DNA of 46,479 bases. Origin: Mycobacterium parascrofulaceum ATCC BAA-614. GTDB lineage: Bacteria; Actinomycetota; Actinomycetes; Mycobacteriales; Mycobacteriaceae. A model generated the notes under the pieces. The model saw nothing but the letters and a program-made list of their open reading frames with translations, was not told the origin of the DNA and searched no databases. The stretch is from contig NZ_GG770554.1 in the NCBI RefSeq assembly GCF_000164135.1, forward strand, positions 671,152 to 717,630, given 5' to 3'. Both the position numbers and the translations under genes were made by a program. This document shows, in pieces, positions 1 to 9,213 of this stretch. The first letter of the stretch is position 1, and the number at the start of each line of letters is the position of its first letter.

Positions 1-479
1 TGGGGCGCGGGTTCGGCGCCGGCCGGTGGCGCCGCGACCCGGCCGGGTCCGGCGGCGTGTGCGGGGTCGATGCCGGTCGGCAAGTGCGACTGGGCGCCCG
101 GTTCGACACCCGCCGCCGGGACGTGCGGCACCGGCGCGGCGTCCGGAAGCGCGGCCCCGGGCTCGCCCGCCGCAGCCGGCGTCGCGAGGAACTGGTTCAC
201 CGACGTGGCCACGTTCCGGGACTCGGCGGGCGCGTTCTGGTTGTGGCTGAAAGCTTGCGCTGCGGCCATGAGCAGCTGTGTGGCCTGGGCGGGATCGGTG
301 GCCGCCTGCTGAATGATCGGGCTCAGCTGCGACAACGCCGGCAGCCCGGGGAGTTCTTGGGTGGGGCTCGGTTGCGGTGTCGCCGGGTCGGCTGCCGCGC
401 TCGGGCAGAACCCGAACGCGGCAGCCGATGCCGTCACGACAGCGGCCAATCCTTTGGACAGATTCCAAGTGGTTGCCAC
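1..479 (-). CDS. Secreted Ala/Pro-rich protein (Rv1157c-like), 3' part cut by window edge
   Basis: About 159 codons are visible, from a GTG at 479 to the left edge, with no stop. The start is supported by a GGAGGA Shine-Dalgarno sequence seven bases upstream. The N-terminus is a Sec-type signal peptide: basic MATTWNLSK, then an Ala/Val-rich core ending near CPSAAADP, with cleavage probable after the AAA. The mature part is rich in Ala and Pro, with one non-repetitive helical patch (LPALSQLSPIIQQAATDPAQ) before a low-complexity tail. I recognise no catalytic domain. Its position next to a second Ala/Pro-rich secreted protein and pimE matches Rv1157c of M. tuberculosis, whose function I do not know. 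It is probably exported and cell-wall associated. Confidence 0.8.
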   Translation of the reverse strand, partial: MATTWNLSKGLAAVVTASAAAFGFCPSAAADPATPQPSPTQELPGLPALSQLSPIIQQAATDPAQATQLLMAAAQAFSHNQNAPAESRNVATSVNQFLATPAAAGEPGAALPDAAPVPHVPAAGVEPGAQSHLPTGIDPAHAAGPGRVAAPPAGAEPAP

Positions 480-528
480 GGTGTGTCCTCCGGTCAGTAG
501 GGGGTGGCTGTGCTGTCTGGCGGACTGA

Positions 529-1206
529 TCAGGGCAGGGCGGCGAGCAGCGGCGCGACCGGGTTGGCCCCGGTTGCCGGGGCGGCCGGTGCCGCGGGGGC
601 GGCGGGTGCCGGAGCCCCGGCCAGTGCCGGCAGGTCCTGCGGCAGGGTCATCTGCGCGGGCATGTTGACCGGCAGGTTGGGCAGGAACGCCGGCATGTCG
701 ACCTTCGCCTGCGGAATCTGCGGGGCCGGCGGGGTGGCGGGGGCGGTCGGCGTCGACAGCCCGGGGATGGCCGGCAGTCCGGGGATGGACGACGTCGCCG
801 GTGCGGCGGGCGCCGCGGGTGCCGGCGGTGTCAGCCCGGGGATCAACCCCTGCAGGCCCTGCGTGGCCGTCGCGGTGGACGGCGCGGAGGGCGTCGGCGC
901 CTGCGCCAGCCCGGGAATCGAGGGGATGCCCGCGGACGTCGCCGGTGACGTCGTGGCGGCCGAAGGAACTCCCGGGAAAGTGATGCCCGGGGCGGCCGGC
1001 GCGGCCGGCGGGGTCGCGCCCAGGGCGGTTGCGAGGTTCTGCAGGATTTGGGGCGCGTTGGCCGCCGAACTGATCAGCTGCTGCGGAATGTTCGGAATCG
1101 GCGGAGCCGGCACGGGGTCGGCGTGGGCGATACCGCCCGTGAGTAGGGCTGCGGACGAACCGACGACGACGGCCGCTGCACGCATGTAAGTCCAGATGGT
1201 TGGCAT
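529..1206 (-). CDS. Secreted Ala/Pro-rich protein (Rv1158c-like)
   Basis: The product has 225 residues. It starts MPTIWTYMRAAA and has a signal peptide cleaved most likely after AHA at residue 29 (mature N-terminus DPVPAPP). The rest is low complexity: PAAPAAP runs and several IPGL(A/P) repeats. A short helical stretch (QQLISSAANAPQILQNLATAL) comes just after the signal, and a more ordered patch lies near AKVDMPAFLPNLPVNMPAQM. There is no recognisable enzyme domain and no transmembrane helix after the signal. It lies 49 bases upstream of the preceding Ala/Pro-rich gene on the same strand, so the two may be co-transcribed. It is divergent from pimE, with about 100 bases between the starts. Gene order matches Rv1158c. 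The function is unknown; an exported envelope protein is the likely role. Confidence 0.85.
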   Translation of the reverse strand: MPTIWTYMRAAAVVVGSSAALLTGGIAHADPVPAPPIPNIPQQLISSAANAPQILQNLATALGATPPAAPAAPGITFPGVPSAATTSPATSAGIPSIPGLAQAPTPSAPSTATATQGLQGLIPGLTPPAPAAPAAPATSSIPGLPAIPGLSTPTAPATPPAPQIPQAKVDMPAFLPNLPVNMPAQMTLPQDLPALAGAPAPAAPAAPAAPATGANPVAPLLAALP

Positions 1207-1309
1207 GACTCTCCCTGGTTGTGGAAAACGGGTCCGCCGCCGAAGTTACGTTGATACTGGTGGGACTCAAGTGACACGTGTGGCATTTATTTGATCGTTA
1301 CTGATACGA

Positions 1310-2740
1310 GTGGCTCCGGTGACCAAACGCCCCGCGACCAGGCTCAATGCGGTCACGCGGTCCGTCCGTGCCGCGCGGGACCGCGCGATCGCTAAAGTCG
1401 TGTTGATAGACACCACCTCGGCCGCGCCGGCGCCCGCCCCGCGCCGGCGGTTCGCGAGTTCGCTTCGGGCGGCGGCGCCCGCGCTGCTGGTCGCCAGCGT
1501 CGCCGCGCGTCTCGCGTGGACGTATCTGACCCCGCACGGGGCGAACTTCGTCGACCTGCACGTCTACCTCGGCGGCGCCACCGCGATCGACCATCCCGGC
1601 ACGCTGTACAGCTACGTCTACGCCGATCAGACGCCCGACTTCCCGCTCCCGTTCACCTATCCGCCCTTCGCGGCGGTCGTCTTCTACCCGCTGACCCTGC
1701 TGCCCTTCGACGTCGTCGCCTTCGGGTGGCAGATCGCGACGATGGCCGCGCTCTACGGCGCGATCCGGATCAGCCAGCGCTTGATCGGCATCGCGCCCGG
1801 CGCCGACGGCCGCCGCGTCGCGATGGCCTGGACGGCGGTCACGATCTGGATCGAGCCGCTGCGCAGCACATTCGACTACGGGCAGGTCAACGTGCTGCTG
1901 ATGCTGGCGGTGCTGTGGGCGGCGCTGACCGCGCGGTGGTGGCTGTCGGGGTTGCTGGTCGGCGCGGCGGCCGGGATCAAGCTGACGCCCGCGATCGCCG
2001 GCGTCTACCTGGTCGGCGTGCGGCGCTGGGCCGCGGCGGCTTTCTCCTTCGTGGTCTTCCTCGCCACCATCGGCGTGTCGGCCCTGGTGGTCGGCGACCA
2101 GGCCCGCTACTACTTCACGAAGCTGCTCGGCGACGCCCACCGCGTGGGACCCATCGCCACGTCGATCAATCAGTCCTGGCGGGGCGGCATTTCCCGGATC
2201 CTCGGTCACGACGCCGGCTTCGGCCCGGGGGTGCTGGCCGCCATCGCCGTCACCGCGGTGCTGGCCGTCCTGGCGTGGCGTGCGCTGGACAGCTGGGATC
2301 GGCTGGGCAGGTTGCTGGTGGTCGAGCTGTTCGGGCTGCTGCTGTCCCCGATCTCCTGGACCCACCACTGGGTGTGGCTGGTGCCGCTGATGATCTGGGC
2401 GATTCACGGCCCGCTGCGCCAGCGCCCCGGCGCGCGGATCGTGGGCTGGGGCTGGCTGGCGCTCACCATCGTCGGCGTGCCGTGGCTGCTGCTCTTCGCG
2501 CAGCCGACCATTTGGCAGATCAGCCGGCCGTGGTATCTGGCCTGGGCCGGCCTGGTCTACATCGTGGCGGCGGTGGCCACCCTGGGCTGGATCGCGGCCG
2601 CCGGCCGCCGATCCCGCGAATTGGGGGCACCACCCGCTCGCGGGGGACACGCTGGCGTGACTGCGGGCGCCGACCGTCACGCTGGCGTGACGGTCGAGGA
2701 CCGCGCCGCCGCCGAGGACCGCGCCGCGGCCGAGGACTAG
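1310..2740 (+). CDS. pimE: PimE, polyprenol-phosphate-mannose-dependent alpha-1,2-mannosyltransferase
   Basis: This GT-C glycosyltransferase of the plasma membrane uses polyprenyl-phosphate mannose to add the fifth mannose of polar PIMs (AcPIM4 to AcPIM5) on the periplasmic face. The product is 476 residues with about ten hydrophobic segments. The first extracytoplasmic loop carries the catalytic Asp of the family at D82 ([10 protein letters not shown]), equivalent by recollection to Asp58 of the M. tuberculosis enzyme. Other strong landmarks are [37 protein letters not shown] and SPISWTHHW. It is about 45 residues longer than the 431-residue protein I remember. Part of the excess is N-terminal, so a start inside the first 20 codons is possible, and part is a repetitive tail. 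The chosen start is a GTG. The gene is convergent with phhB and the stop codons interlock in CTAG. Confidence 0.93.
   Translation: MAPVTKRPATRLNAVTRSVRAARDRAIAKVVLIDTTSAAPAPAPRRRFASSLRAAAPALLVASVAARLAWTYLTPHGANFVDLHVYLGGATAIDHPGTLYSYVYADQTPDFPLPFTYPPFAAVVFYPLTLLPFDVVAFGWQIATMAALYGAIRISQRLIGIAPGADGRRVAMAWTAVTIWIEPLRSTFDYGQVNVLLMLAVLWAALTARWWLSGLLVGAAAGIKLTPAIAGVYLVGVRRWAAAAFSFVVFLATIGVSALVVGDQARYYFTKLLGDAHRVGPIATSINQSWRGGISRILGHDAGFGPGVLAAIAVTAVLAVLAWRALDSWDRLGRLLVVELFGLLLSPISWTHHWVWLVPLMIWAIHGPLRQRPGARIVGWGWLALTIVGVPWLLLFAQPTIWQISRPWYLAWAGLVYIVAAVATLGWIAAAGRRSRELGAPPARGGHAGVTAGADRHAGVTVEDRAAAEDRAAAED
2648..2737 (+). repeat. Two tandem repeat families in the 3' end of pimE
   Basis: CACGCTGGCGTGAC occurs at 2648-2661 and again at 2678-2691, a 30-base period. 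Each copy is an almost perfect palindrome (in the second copy GTCACGC, TG, GCGTGAC). It is followed from about 2696 by an 18-base tandem repeat that encodes EDRAAA twice and then ED. Both lie in frame and form the extra C-terminal tail of PimE, ending at the stop codon that overlaps phhB. Confidence 0.75.
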
Positions 2741-3021
2741 CTTTCGACGATCCCGTCGATGTCGCGCGCCATGGCGACGTCCTTCTCGGTGATCCCGCCC
2801 TCGGAATGCGTCACCAAGGCGAAAGTCACCGTCCGCCAACGAATATCGATATCCGGGTGATGGTCTTTGCTCTCCGCGTGTTCGCCCACCCGGCGCACCG
2901 CGTCGATGCCGGCCAGAAAACTCGGAAACTTGATCGACCGGCGCAGCGCGCCGTCGACACGCTCCCATCCGTTGAGATCGGGCAGTGCGGCGTCCACCTG
3001 CTCATCCGTTAACACAGCCAT
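2737..3021 (-). CDS. phhB: 4a-hydroxytetrahydrobiopterin (pterin carbinolamine) dehydratase family protein
   Basis: This 94-residue cytosolic protein of the PCD/DCoH fold matches Rv1159A by position. The family dehydrates 4a-hydroxytetrahydropterin. The signature region is [27 protein letters not shown], here described by its key residues: the HHP catalytic motif at 54-56 and the later Thr/His pair before GGIT. The start is ATG at 3021 ([19 protein letters not shown]), which gives the normal family length; a longer reading upstream would run antisense into mutT2. It is divergent from mutT2 with only 24 bases between the starts, and it shares the CTAG at its 3' end with pimE. Mycobacteria lack an obvious phenylalanine hydroxylase partner here, so the physiological substrate is unclear. 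Confidence 0.88.
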   Translation of the reverse strand: MAVLTDEQVDAALPDLNGWERVDGALRRSIKFPSFLAGIDAVRRVGEHAESKDHHPDIDIRWRTVTFALVTHSEGGITEKDVAMARDIDGIVES

Positions 3022-3045
3022 GTTTCGACCGTATACCGTCTGGCC

Positions 3046-3450
3046 ATGCCGACCCAGATCGTCGTTGCGGGCGCGGTCATCCGCGGCGCCGCGGTACTGG
3101 TGGCGCAGCGCCTGCGGCCGCCCGAGTTGGCCGGCCGCTGGGAGTTGCCGGGCGGCAAGGTCGCCGCGGGTGAAACCGAGCGCGACGCGCTGGCCCGGGA
3201 GCTGGCCGAGGAGCTCGGCCTGGCCGATGGCGACGTGGCGGTGGGCGACCGCCTGGGCGCCGACATCGCGCTGGACGGCATCACGCTGCGGGCGTACCGC
3301 GTGGACTTGCTCGACGGCGAACCGAGCGCGCACGACCACCGCGCGCTGCGCTGGGTGACGGCGGCCGAGCTGCCCGACGTCGACTGGGTGCCCGCCGACC
3401 GCGGCTGGGTCGCTGACCTGGTGCGGACGCTGTCCCGCGGAAGCTCATAA
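3046..3450 (+). CDS. mutT2: MutT2, Nudix nucleotide pyrophosphohydrolase
   Basis: This 134-residue Nudix hydrolase has the complete Nudix box (GX5EX7REUXEEXGU): [24 protein letters not shown], with the catalytic Glu residues in RELAEELG. Mycobacterial MutT2 cleaves dCTP, 5-methyl-dCTP and weakly 8-oxo-dGTP to monophosphates, so it acts in nucleotide-pool sanitation. The start [22 protein letters not shown] is ATG at 3046, just after a short divergent promoter region shared with phhB. The WELPGGK approach to the box and the C-terminal WVPADRGW motif match the M. tuberculosis protein as I remember it. The next gene, narG, is about 400 bases away and probably separately transcribed. Confidence 0.94.
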   Translation: MPTQIVVAGAVIRGAAVLVAQRLRPPELAGRWELPGGKVAAGETERDALARELAEELGLADGDVAVGDRLGADIALDGITLRAYRVDLLDGEPSAHDHRALRWVTAAELPDVDWVPADRGWVADLVRTLSRGSS

Positions 3451-3857
3451 CAAGTCCACAGCCTTTCCGCAGCTGACGTTCAGCGCCGTAGAAGGTCACC
3501 CATGTGAACTTGGGATATAACAACGGAACTTGTAATAAACGACTTGACCTCGAGGTGCATGCGGTAAGCGATCCGTCGCCCGCCCCGGGCACCTCACAGA
3601 TCAACAAAACGCATGTTGACCAGACGATTCCTCGTTAACAGGCCGCGCGCGACGGAGGTGATGGGCCTGTCTCCCGCGGCCTATGCTGGTGCTCGATCGC
3701 TCCCCAGCGCGCGGGCCGCCGACATCGATGGCGTTGCCGATCCGGGTTGGCGCGGGCGGCCGAATCGGTGGGCCTGCGCAGCCCGACACAACGCATTTGG
3801 GGTCGACGCGACGGCCCGGCTACGACGCGCGACGCTACGGAGTAGAAGGGGTACCTG
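3451..3857 (+). other. Intergenic region upstream of narG
   Basis: No credible gene is seen in these 407 bases. The left third is less GC-rich than its surroundings (GGGATATAACAACGG near 3512-3526 and TTGTAATAAACGAC near 3530-3543), so the narGHJI promoter is probably there, which leaves an untranslated leader of roughly 300 bases. TATAAC at 3516-3521 is a possible -10 box without a convincing -35. A purine-rich stretch (GGAGTAGAAGGGG, 3839-3851) is the likely ribosome binding site of narG. Confidence 0.4.
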
Positions 3858-6800
3858 TTGACTGTCACGCCACACGTCGGTGGAGCGCTCGAGGAGTTGC
3901 TGGAGCGCAGCGGGCGCTTCTTCACGCCCGGCGAAATCTCGGCCGACCTGCGCACGGTCACACGTAAGGGCGGCCGCGAGGCCGACGTGTTCTATCGCGA
4001 CCGGTGGAGCCACGACAAGGTGGTCCGCTCCACGCACGGCGTCAACTGCACCGGTTCCTGCTCGTGGAAGATCTACGTCAAGGACGGGATCATCACGTGG
4101 GAAACCCAGCAGACCGACTATCCCTCGGTGGGCCCGGACCGGCCGGAATACGAGCCGCGCGGGTGCCCCCGGGGCGCGTCCTTCTCCTGGTACAGCTACT
4201 CGCCGACCCGCGTCCGCTATCCCTACGCCCGGGGCGTGCTGGTCGAGATGTACCGGGAAGCCAAGGGCCGGCTCGGGGATCCGGTGCTGGCGTGGGCCGA
4301 CATCCAGGCGGACCCGGAGCGGCGGCGCCGCTATCAACACGCCCGCGGCAAGGGCGGGCTGGTCCGGATCACCTGGGCCGAGGCCACCGAACTGATCGCC
4401 GCCGCCCACGTGCACACCATCAAGACCTACGGTTCCGACCGGGTCGCCGGGTTCTCGCCGATCCCGGCGATGTCCATGGTCTCCTACGCGGCGGGCTCGC
4501 GGTTCTTCGAGCTGATCGGCGCGCCCATGACGTCGTTCTACGACTGGTACGCGGACCTGCCGGTGGCCTCCCCGCAGGTGTTCGGCGACCAGACCGATGT
4601 GCCCGAGTCCGGGGATTGGTGGGATGCCGCGTACCTGATGATGTGGGGCTCCAACGTCCCGATCACCCGGACGCCGGATGCGCACTGGATGGCCGAGGCG
4701 CGCTACCGCGGCACCAAGGTGGTGACCGTCAGCCCCGACTACGCCGACAACACCAAGTTCGCCGATGAGTGGATGCCCTGCGCGGCGGGCACCGACGGGG
4801 CGCTGGCCATGGCGATGGGTCACGTCATCCTCTCGGAATGCTATGTGCAGAAAGAGGTTCCGTTTTTCACCGACTTCGCGCGCCGCTACACCGACCTGCC
4901 GTTCCTGATCAAGCTCGAAGAGCGCGGCGACATGCTGGTGCCGGGAAAGAACCTCACGGCGGCCGACCTGGGCAGAGGCTACGAGACCGAAGAAAATTCA
5001 GCCCTCAAGCCCGCGGTGCTGGACGAGACCACCGACTCGGTGGTGGTGCCGCACGGCTCGCTGGGGTTCCGCTACGGCGAGGACGGCGTCGGGAAGTGGA
5101 ACCTCGACCTCGGTGCGCTGCTGCCCGCGCTCAGCGTGCGAAACAGTCACGGTCGCAACGGCGACGGCGACACCGCGCTGGTGCACCTGCCCAGCTTCGA
5201 CACGATCAACGGCGAGGGCGCCACGGTGGCGCGCGGCGTCCCGGTGCGCCGCGTCGGCGAACACCTGGTGTGCACGGTTTTCGACCTGATGCTCGCCCAG
5301 TACGGGGTGGCCCGGCCGGGATTGCCCGGCGAATGGCCCACCGGCTACGACGACGCGACCCAGCAGAACACCCCCGCGTGGCAGGAGGCGATCACCGGAG
5401 TTTCGGCCGCACAGGCCATCCGCGTGGCCAAGGAATTCGCCCGCAGCGCGGAGGAATCCGGTGGCCGGTCGATGATCATCATGGGCAGCGGCATCTGCCA
5501 GTGGTTCCACGGTGACGCGATCTACCGGGCGGTACTCGCGCTGCTGATGCTCACCGGGTCGATGGGACGCAATGGCGGCGGCTGGGCGCACTACGTCGGC
5601 CAGGAAAAAGTGCGTCCGCTCACCGGGTTTCAGACGATGGCGATGGCCACCGACTGGGTGCGTCCGCCGCGGCAGGTGCCCGGCGCCTCGTACTGGTACG
5701 CGCACACCGATCAGTGGCGCTACGACGGCTACGGGGCCGACAAGCTCGCCAGCCCGCTGGGCCGCGGCCGGTTCGCGGGCAAGCACACGATGGACCTGCT
5801 GGCCTCGGCGACGGCGATGGGCTGGAGCCCCTTCTACCCCCAGTTCGACCGGTCCAGCCTCGACGTCGCCGACGAGGCGCGTGCGGCGGGCCGTGATGCC
5901 GCCGACTACGTCGCCGAGCAACTCCGCGACCGCAAACTCAAGCTCTCCGTCACCGATCCGGACAACCCGGTCAACTGGCCACGGGTGCTTACGGTTTGGC
6001 GGGCAAACCTGATCGGGTCGTCGGGCAAGGGCGGCGAGTACTTCCTGCGCCATCTGTTGGGGACCGACGCCAACATCCAGGCCCAGCCGCCCGCCGACGG
6101 GGTGCCGCCCGCCGACGTGGTGTGCGAGGGCGACATCCCGGAGGGCAAGCTCGACCTGATGATGTCGATCGACTTCCGGATGACGTCGACGACGCTGGTC
6201 TCCGACATCGTGCTGCCGGCGGCGACCTGGTACGAGAAGGCGGACATCTCGAGCACGGACATGCACCCGTACGTGCACGCGTTCAGCGCCGCGACCGATC
6301 CGCCGTGGGAAACCCGTTCGGACTTCGAGGCTTTCGGCGCTATCGCGCGTGCCTTCAGCGCCCTGGCCAAGCGGCACCTGGGCACCCGCAGCGACGTGGT
6401 GCTGACCGCGCTGCAGCACGACACCCCGGACGCGATGGCCTATCCCGACGGCACGGAACAAGACTGGCTGCACACCGGCGCCACCCCGGTGCCCGGGCGG
6501 ACGATGGCCAAGCTGACCGTGGTGGAACGCGATTACGGCGCCGTCTACGACAAGTGGCAGACCCTGGGCCCGCTGGTCGAAACGTTCGGGCTGACCACCA
6601 AGGGCGTCACGGTGCATCCGTTCCGGGAGGTCGAGGAGCTCGCCGCCCGGTTCGGCGTGATGAATTCCGGTGCGGCGGCGGGCCGTCCGGCCATCACCAC
6701 CGCCGCGCGGATGGCCGACGTGTTGCTGCTGCTGTCCGGGACCACCAACGGGCGGCTGGCCGTCGAGGGCTTCCGCGAGCTGGAGAAGCGAACGGGCCAG

Positions 6801-7565
6801 CGGCTGGCGCACCTGGCCGAGGGCAGCGAGGAGCGCCGCATCAGCTACGCCGACACCCAAGCGCGGCCGGTCCCGGTGATCACCAGCCCCGAATGGTCGG
6901 GCAGCGAGACCGGCGGGCGCCGCTACGCGCCGTTCACCATCAACATCGAAAACCTCAAGCCGTTCCACACGCTGACCGGCCGGATGCACTTCTATCTGGC
7001 CCACGACTGGGTGGAGGAACTCGGCGAGCACCTGCCGGTGTTCCGGCCGCCGCTGGACATGGCGCGGCTGTTCGGCCAGCCCGAACTGGGCCCCACCGAC
7101 GACGGGATCGGTCTGACGGTGCGGTATCTGACCCCACACTCGAAGTGGTCGTTCCACTCCACCTACCAGGACAACCTCTACATGCTGTCGCTGTCCCGGG
7201 GCGGGCCGACGATGTGGATGAGCCCCGGCGACGCGGCCAAACTCAAAGTGCGCGACAACGATTGGGTGGAGGCGGTCAACACCAACGGCATCTACGTGTG
7301 CCGGGCCATCGTCAGCCACCGCATGCCAGACGGCGTGGTGTTCGTCTACCACGTACAGGAACGCACGGTCGACACGCCCCGCACCGAGACCAACAACAAG
7401 CGCGGCGGCAACCACAACGCGCTGACCCGCGTCCGCATCAAGCCGAGCCACCTCGCCGGCGGCTACGGCCAGCACGCGTTCGCCTTCAATTACATGGGAC
7501 CGACCGGCAACCAGCGCGACGAGGTCACCGTGGTGCGCCGTCGCAGTCAGGATGTGACGTACTGA
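3858..7565 (+). CDS. narG: NarG, respiratory nitrate reductase alpha subunit (Mo-bisMGD)
   Basis: This catalytic subunit of the membrane-bound nitrate reductase reduces nitrate to nitrite on the cytoplasmic side, using electrons passed through NarH from quinol at NarI. The product is 1,235 residues, full length for the family. The FS0 cluster is ligated by His60, Cys64, Cys68 and a fourth Cys near 103 (HGVNCTGSCSW ... EPRGCPRGA), the His-first arrangement typical of NarG. The Mo-ligand Asp lies in SFYDWYADLP near residue 229. The molybdopterin-binding C-terminal domain includes GGNHNALTRVRIKPSHLAGGYGQ. Translation appears to begin at a TTG (MTVTPHVGGALEELLERSGRFF), which matches the start of the M. 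tuberculosis protein. A 25-base gap separates it from narH. No twin-arginine signal is seen, as expected for the inward-facing enzyme. Confidence 0.97.
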   Translation: MTVTPHVGGALEELLERSGRFFTPGEISADLRTVTRKGGREADVFYRDRWSHDKVVRSTHGVNCTGSCSWKIYVKDGIITWETQQTDYPSVGPDRPEYEPRGCPRGASFSWYSYSPTRVRYPYARGVLVEMYREAKGRLGDPVLAWADIQADPERRRRYQHARGKGGLVRITWAEATELIAAAHVHTIKTYGSDRVAGFSPIPAMSMVSYAAGSRFFELIGAPMTSFYDWYADLPVASPQVFGDQTDVPESGDWWDAAYLMMWGSNVPITRTPDAHWMAEARYRGTKVVTVSPDYADNTKFADEWMPCAAGTDGALAMAMGHVILSECYVQKEVPFFTDFARRYTDLPFLIKLEERGDMLVPGKNLTAADLGRGYETEENSALKPAVLDETTDSVVVPHGSLGFRYGEDGVGKWNLDLGALLPALSVRNSHGRNGDGDTALVHLPSFDTINGEGATVARGVPVRRVGEHLVCTVFDLMLAQYGVARPGLPGEWPTGYDDATQQNTPAWQEAITGVSAAQAIRVAKEFARSAEESGGRSMIIMGSGICQWFHGDAIYRAVLALLMLTGSMGRNGGGWAHYVGQEKVRPLTGFQTMAMATDWVRPPRQVPGASYWYAHTDQWRYDGYGADKLASPLGRGRFAGKHTMDLLASATAMGWSPFYPQFDRSSLDVADEARAAGRDAADYVAEQLRDRKLKLSVTDPDNPVNWPRVLTVWRANLIGSSGKGGEYFLRHLLGTDANIQAQPPADGVPPADVVCEGDIPEGKLDLMMSIDFRMTSTTLVSDIVLPAATWYEKADISSTDMHPYVHAFSAATDPPWETRSDFEAFGAIARAFSALAKRHLGTRSDVVLTALQHDTPDAMAYPDGTEQDWLHTGATPVPGRTMAKLTVVERDYGAVYDKWQTLGPLVETFGLTTKGVTVHPFREVEELAARFGVMNSGAAAGRPAITTAARMADVLLLLSGTTNGRLAVEGFRELEKRTGQRLAHLAEGSEERRISYADTQARPVPVITSPEWSGSETGGRRYAPFTINIENLKPFHTLTGRMHFYLAHDWVEELGEHLPVFRPPLDMARLFGQPELGPTDDGIGLTVRYLTPHSKWSFHSTYQDNLYMLSLSRGGPTMWMSPGDAAKLKVRDNDWVEAVNTNGIYVCRAIVSHRMPDGVVFVYHVQERTVDTPRTETNNKRGGNHNALTRVRIKPSHLAGGYGQHAFAFNYMGPTGNQRDEVTVVRRRSQDVTY

Positions 7566-7590
7566 TGCGCGTACGGGAAGCGAGGCCCTC

Positions 7591-9213
7591 ATGAAGGTCA
7601 TGGCGCAGCTGGCGATGGTGATGAACCTCGACAAGTGCATCGGCTGCCACACCTGCTCGGTCACCTGCAAGCAGGCGTGGACCAACCGTTCCGGCACGGA
7701 ATACGTGTGGTTCAACAACGTCGAAACCCGTCCCGGGCAAGGCTATCCGCGCACCTACGAGGACCAGGAGCGGTGGCGAGGGGGCTGGATTCGCGACAAG
7801 AAGGGCCGGTTGCGGTTGCGCGACGGCGGCCGCATCCAGAAGCTGTTGCGCATCTTCGCCAACCCCCAGCTGCCCATCATCGACGACTACTACGAGCCCT
7901 GGACCTACGACTACGAGAACCTGACCACCGCCCCCGCGGGTGACACGTTCCCCACGGCCGCGCCGAGGAGCCTCATCAGCGGCGAACCGATGAAAATCTC
8001 GTGGGGACCGAACTGGGACGACAACCTGTCCGGGTCGCCGGAGATCCTGGCCGGCGACCCGATCCTGAAGAAGGTCGGCGAGGACGTCAAACTCGCGCTC
8101 GAAGAGACCTTCATGTTCTACCTGCCCCGGATCTGCGAGCACTGCCTCAACCCCTCCTGCGTGGCGTCGTGCCCGTCGGGCGCGATGTACAAGCGCAGCG
8201 AGGACGGCATCGTCCTGGTCGACCAGGACCGCTGCCGCGGCTGGCGGATGTGCGTCTCCGGATGTCCTTACAAGAAGGTGTATTTCAACCACAAGACCGG
8301 TAAGGCCGAGAAGTGCACGCTGTGCTACCCGCGGATGGAGGTCGGCCTGCCGACCATCTGCTCGGAGACCTGCGTGGGCCGGCTGCGGTATCTGGGCCTG
8401 GTGCTCTACGACGTCGACCGCGTGCTGGAGGCGGCGTCGGTGGAGAACGACACCGACCTGTACGAGGCGCAGTGCCGAATCCTGTTGGACCCCAACGACC
8501 CCGAGGTGATCACCGCCGCGCGTGCGGAGGGCATCTCCGACGAGTGGATCGAGGCCGCGCAGCGCTCGCCGGTGTACGCCCTGATCAACGACTACAAGGT
8601 CGCGCTGCCCCTCCATCCCGAGTACCGCACCATGCCGATGGTCTGGTACATCCCGCCGCTGTCGCCGGTGGTCGACGCGGTGAGCCGCGACGGCCACGAC
8701 GGCGAGGACCTGGGCAACCTGTTCGGCGCGCTGGACGCGCTGCGCATCCCCATGCAGTACCTCGCTGAACTGTTCACCGCCGGTGACACCGCGGTGGTCG
8801 AGGGCGTGCTGCGGCGGCTCGCGGCGATGCGTTCCTACATGCGCGACATCAACCTCGGGCGGGAGACCCAGCCGGACATACCGCACTCGGTGGGCATGAC
8901 CGAAGAGCAGATCTACGAGATGTACCGGCTGCTGGCCATCGCCAAGTACGAAGAGCGGTACGTCATCCCGACCGCGTTCAGCCCGCAGGCCCGCGACCTC
9001 GAGGAGATGGGCTGCTCGTTGACGGGCGACGGCGGCCCGGGCATGTACGAGTCGGGCGACCCGGTGCCCGTGTCGGTCGAGTCGTTCCACGCGCTCAAGC
9101 GGCCGGGCGGCGAGGCGCCGGCCAACGGTCACCGGTCCGCACGGGTGAACCTGCTGAACTGGGACGGGCGCCAGGTGCCCGCCGGGATGTTCCCCGAAGA
9201 GCAGAAGCGATGA
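7591..9213 (+). CDS. narH: NarH, respiratory nitrate reductase beta subunit (Fe-S)
   Basis: This 540-residue electron-transfer subunit has four Cys clusters: CIGCHTCSVTCK near the N-terminus, CEHCLNPSCVASCP, CRGWRMCVSGCP and CTLCYP ... CSETC. In the third group a Trp replaces one Cys (CRGW), the hallmark of the [3Fe-4S] centre of NarH; the other three are [4Fe-4S]. The product passes electrons from the NarI hemes to NarG. The start is ATG at 7591 (MKVMAQLAMVMNLDKC). The 3' end overlaps narJ by four bases (ATGA), which indicates translational coupling. The C-terminal 40 residues are Pro/Gly-rich and more variable than the rest. Confidence 0.97.
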   Translation: MKVMAQLAMVMNLDKCIGCHTCSVTCKQAWTNRSGTEYVWFNNVETRPGQGYPRTYEDQERWRGGWIRDKKGRLRLRDGGRIQKLLRIFANPQLPIIDDYYEPWTYDYENLTTAPAGDTFPTAAPRSLISGEPMKISWGPNWDDNLSGSPEILAGDPILKKVGEDVKLALEETFMFYLPRICEHCLNPSCVASCPSGAMYKRSEDGIVLVDQDRCRGWRMCVSGCPYKKVYFNHKTGKAEKCTLCYPRMEVGLPTICSETCVGRLRYLGLVLYDVDRVLEAASVENDTDLYEAQCRILLDPNDPEVITAARAEGISDEWIEAAQRSPVYALINDYKVALPLHPEYRTMPMVWYIPPLSPVVDAVSRDGHDGEDLGNLFGALDALRIPMQYLAELFTAGDTAVVEGVLRRLAAMRSYMRDINLGRETQPDIPHSVGMTEEQIYEMYRLLAIAKYEERYVIPTAFSPQARDLEEMGCSLTGDGGPGMYESGDPVPVSVESFHALKRPGGEAPANGHRSARVNLLNWDGRQVPAGMFPEEQKR

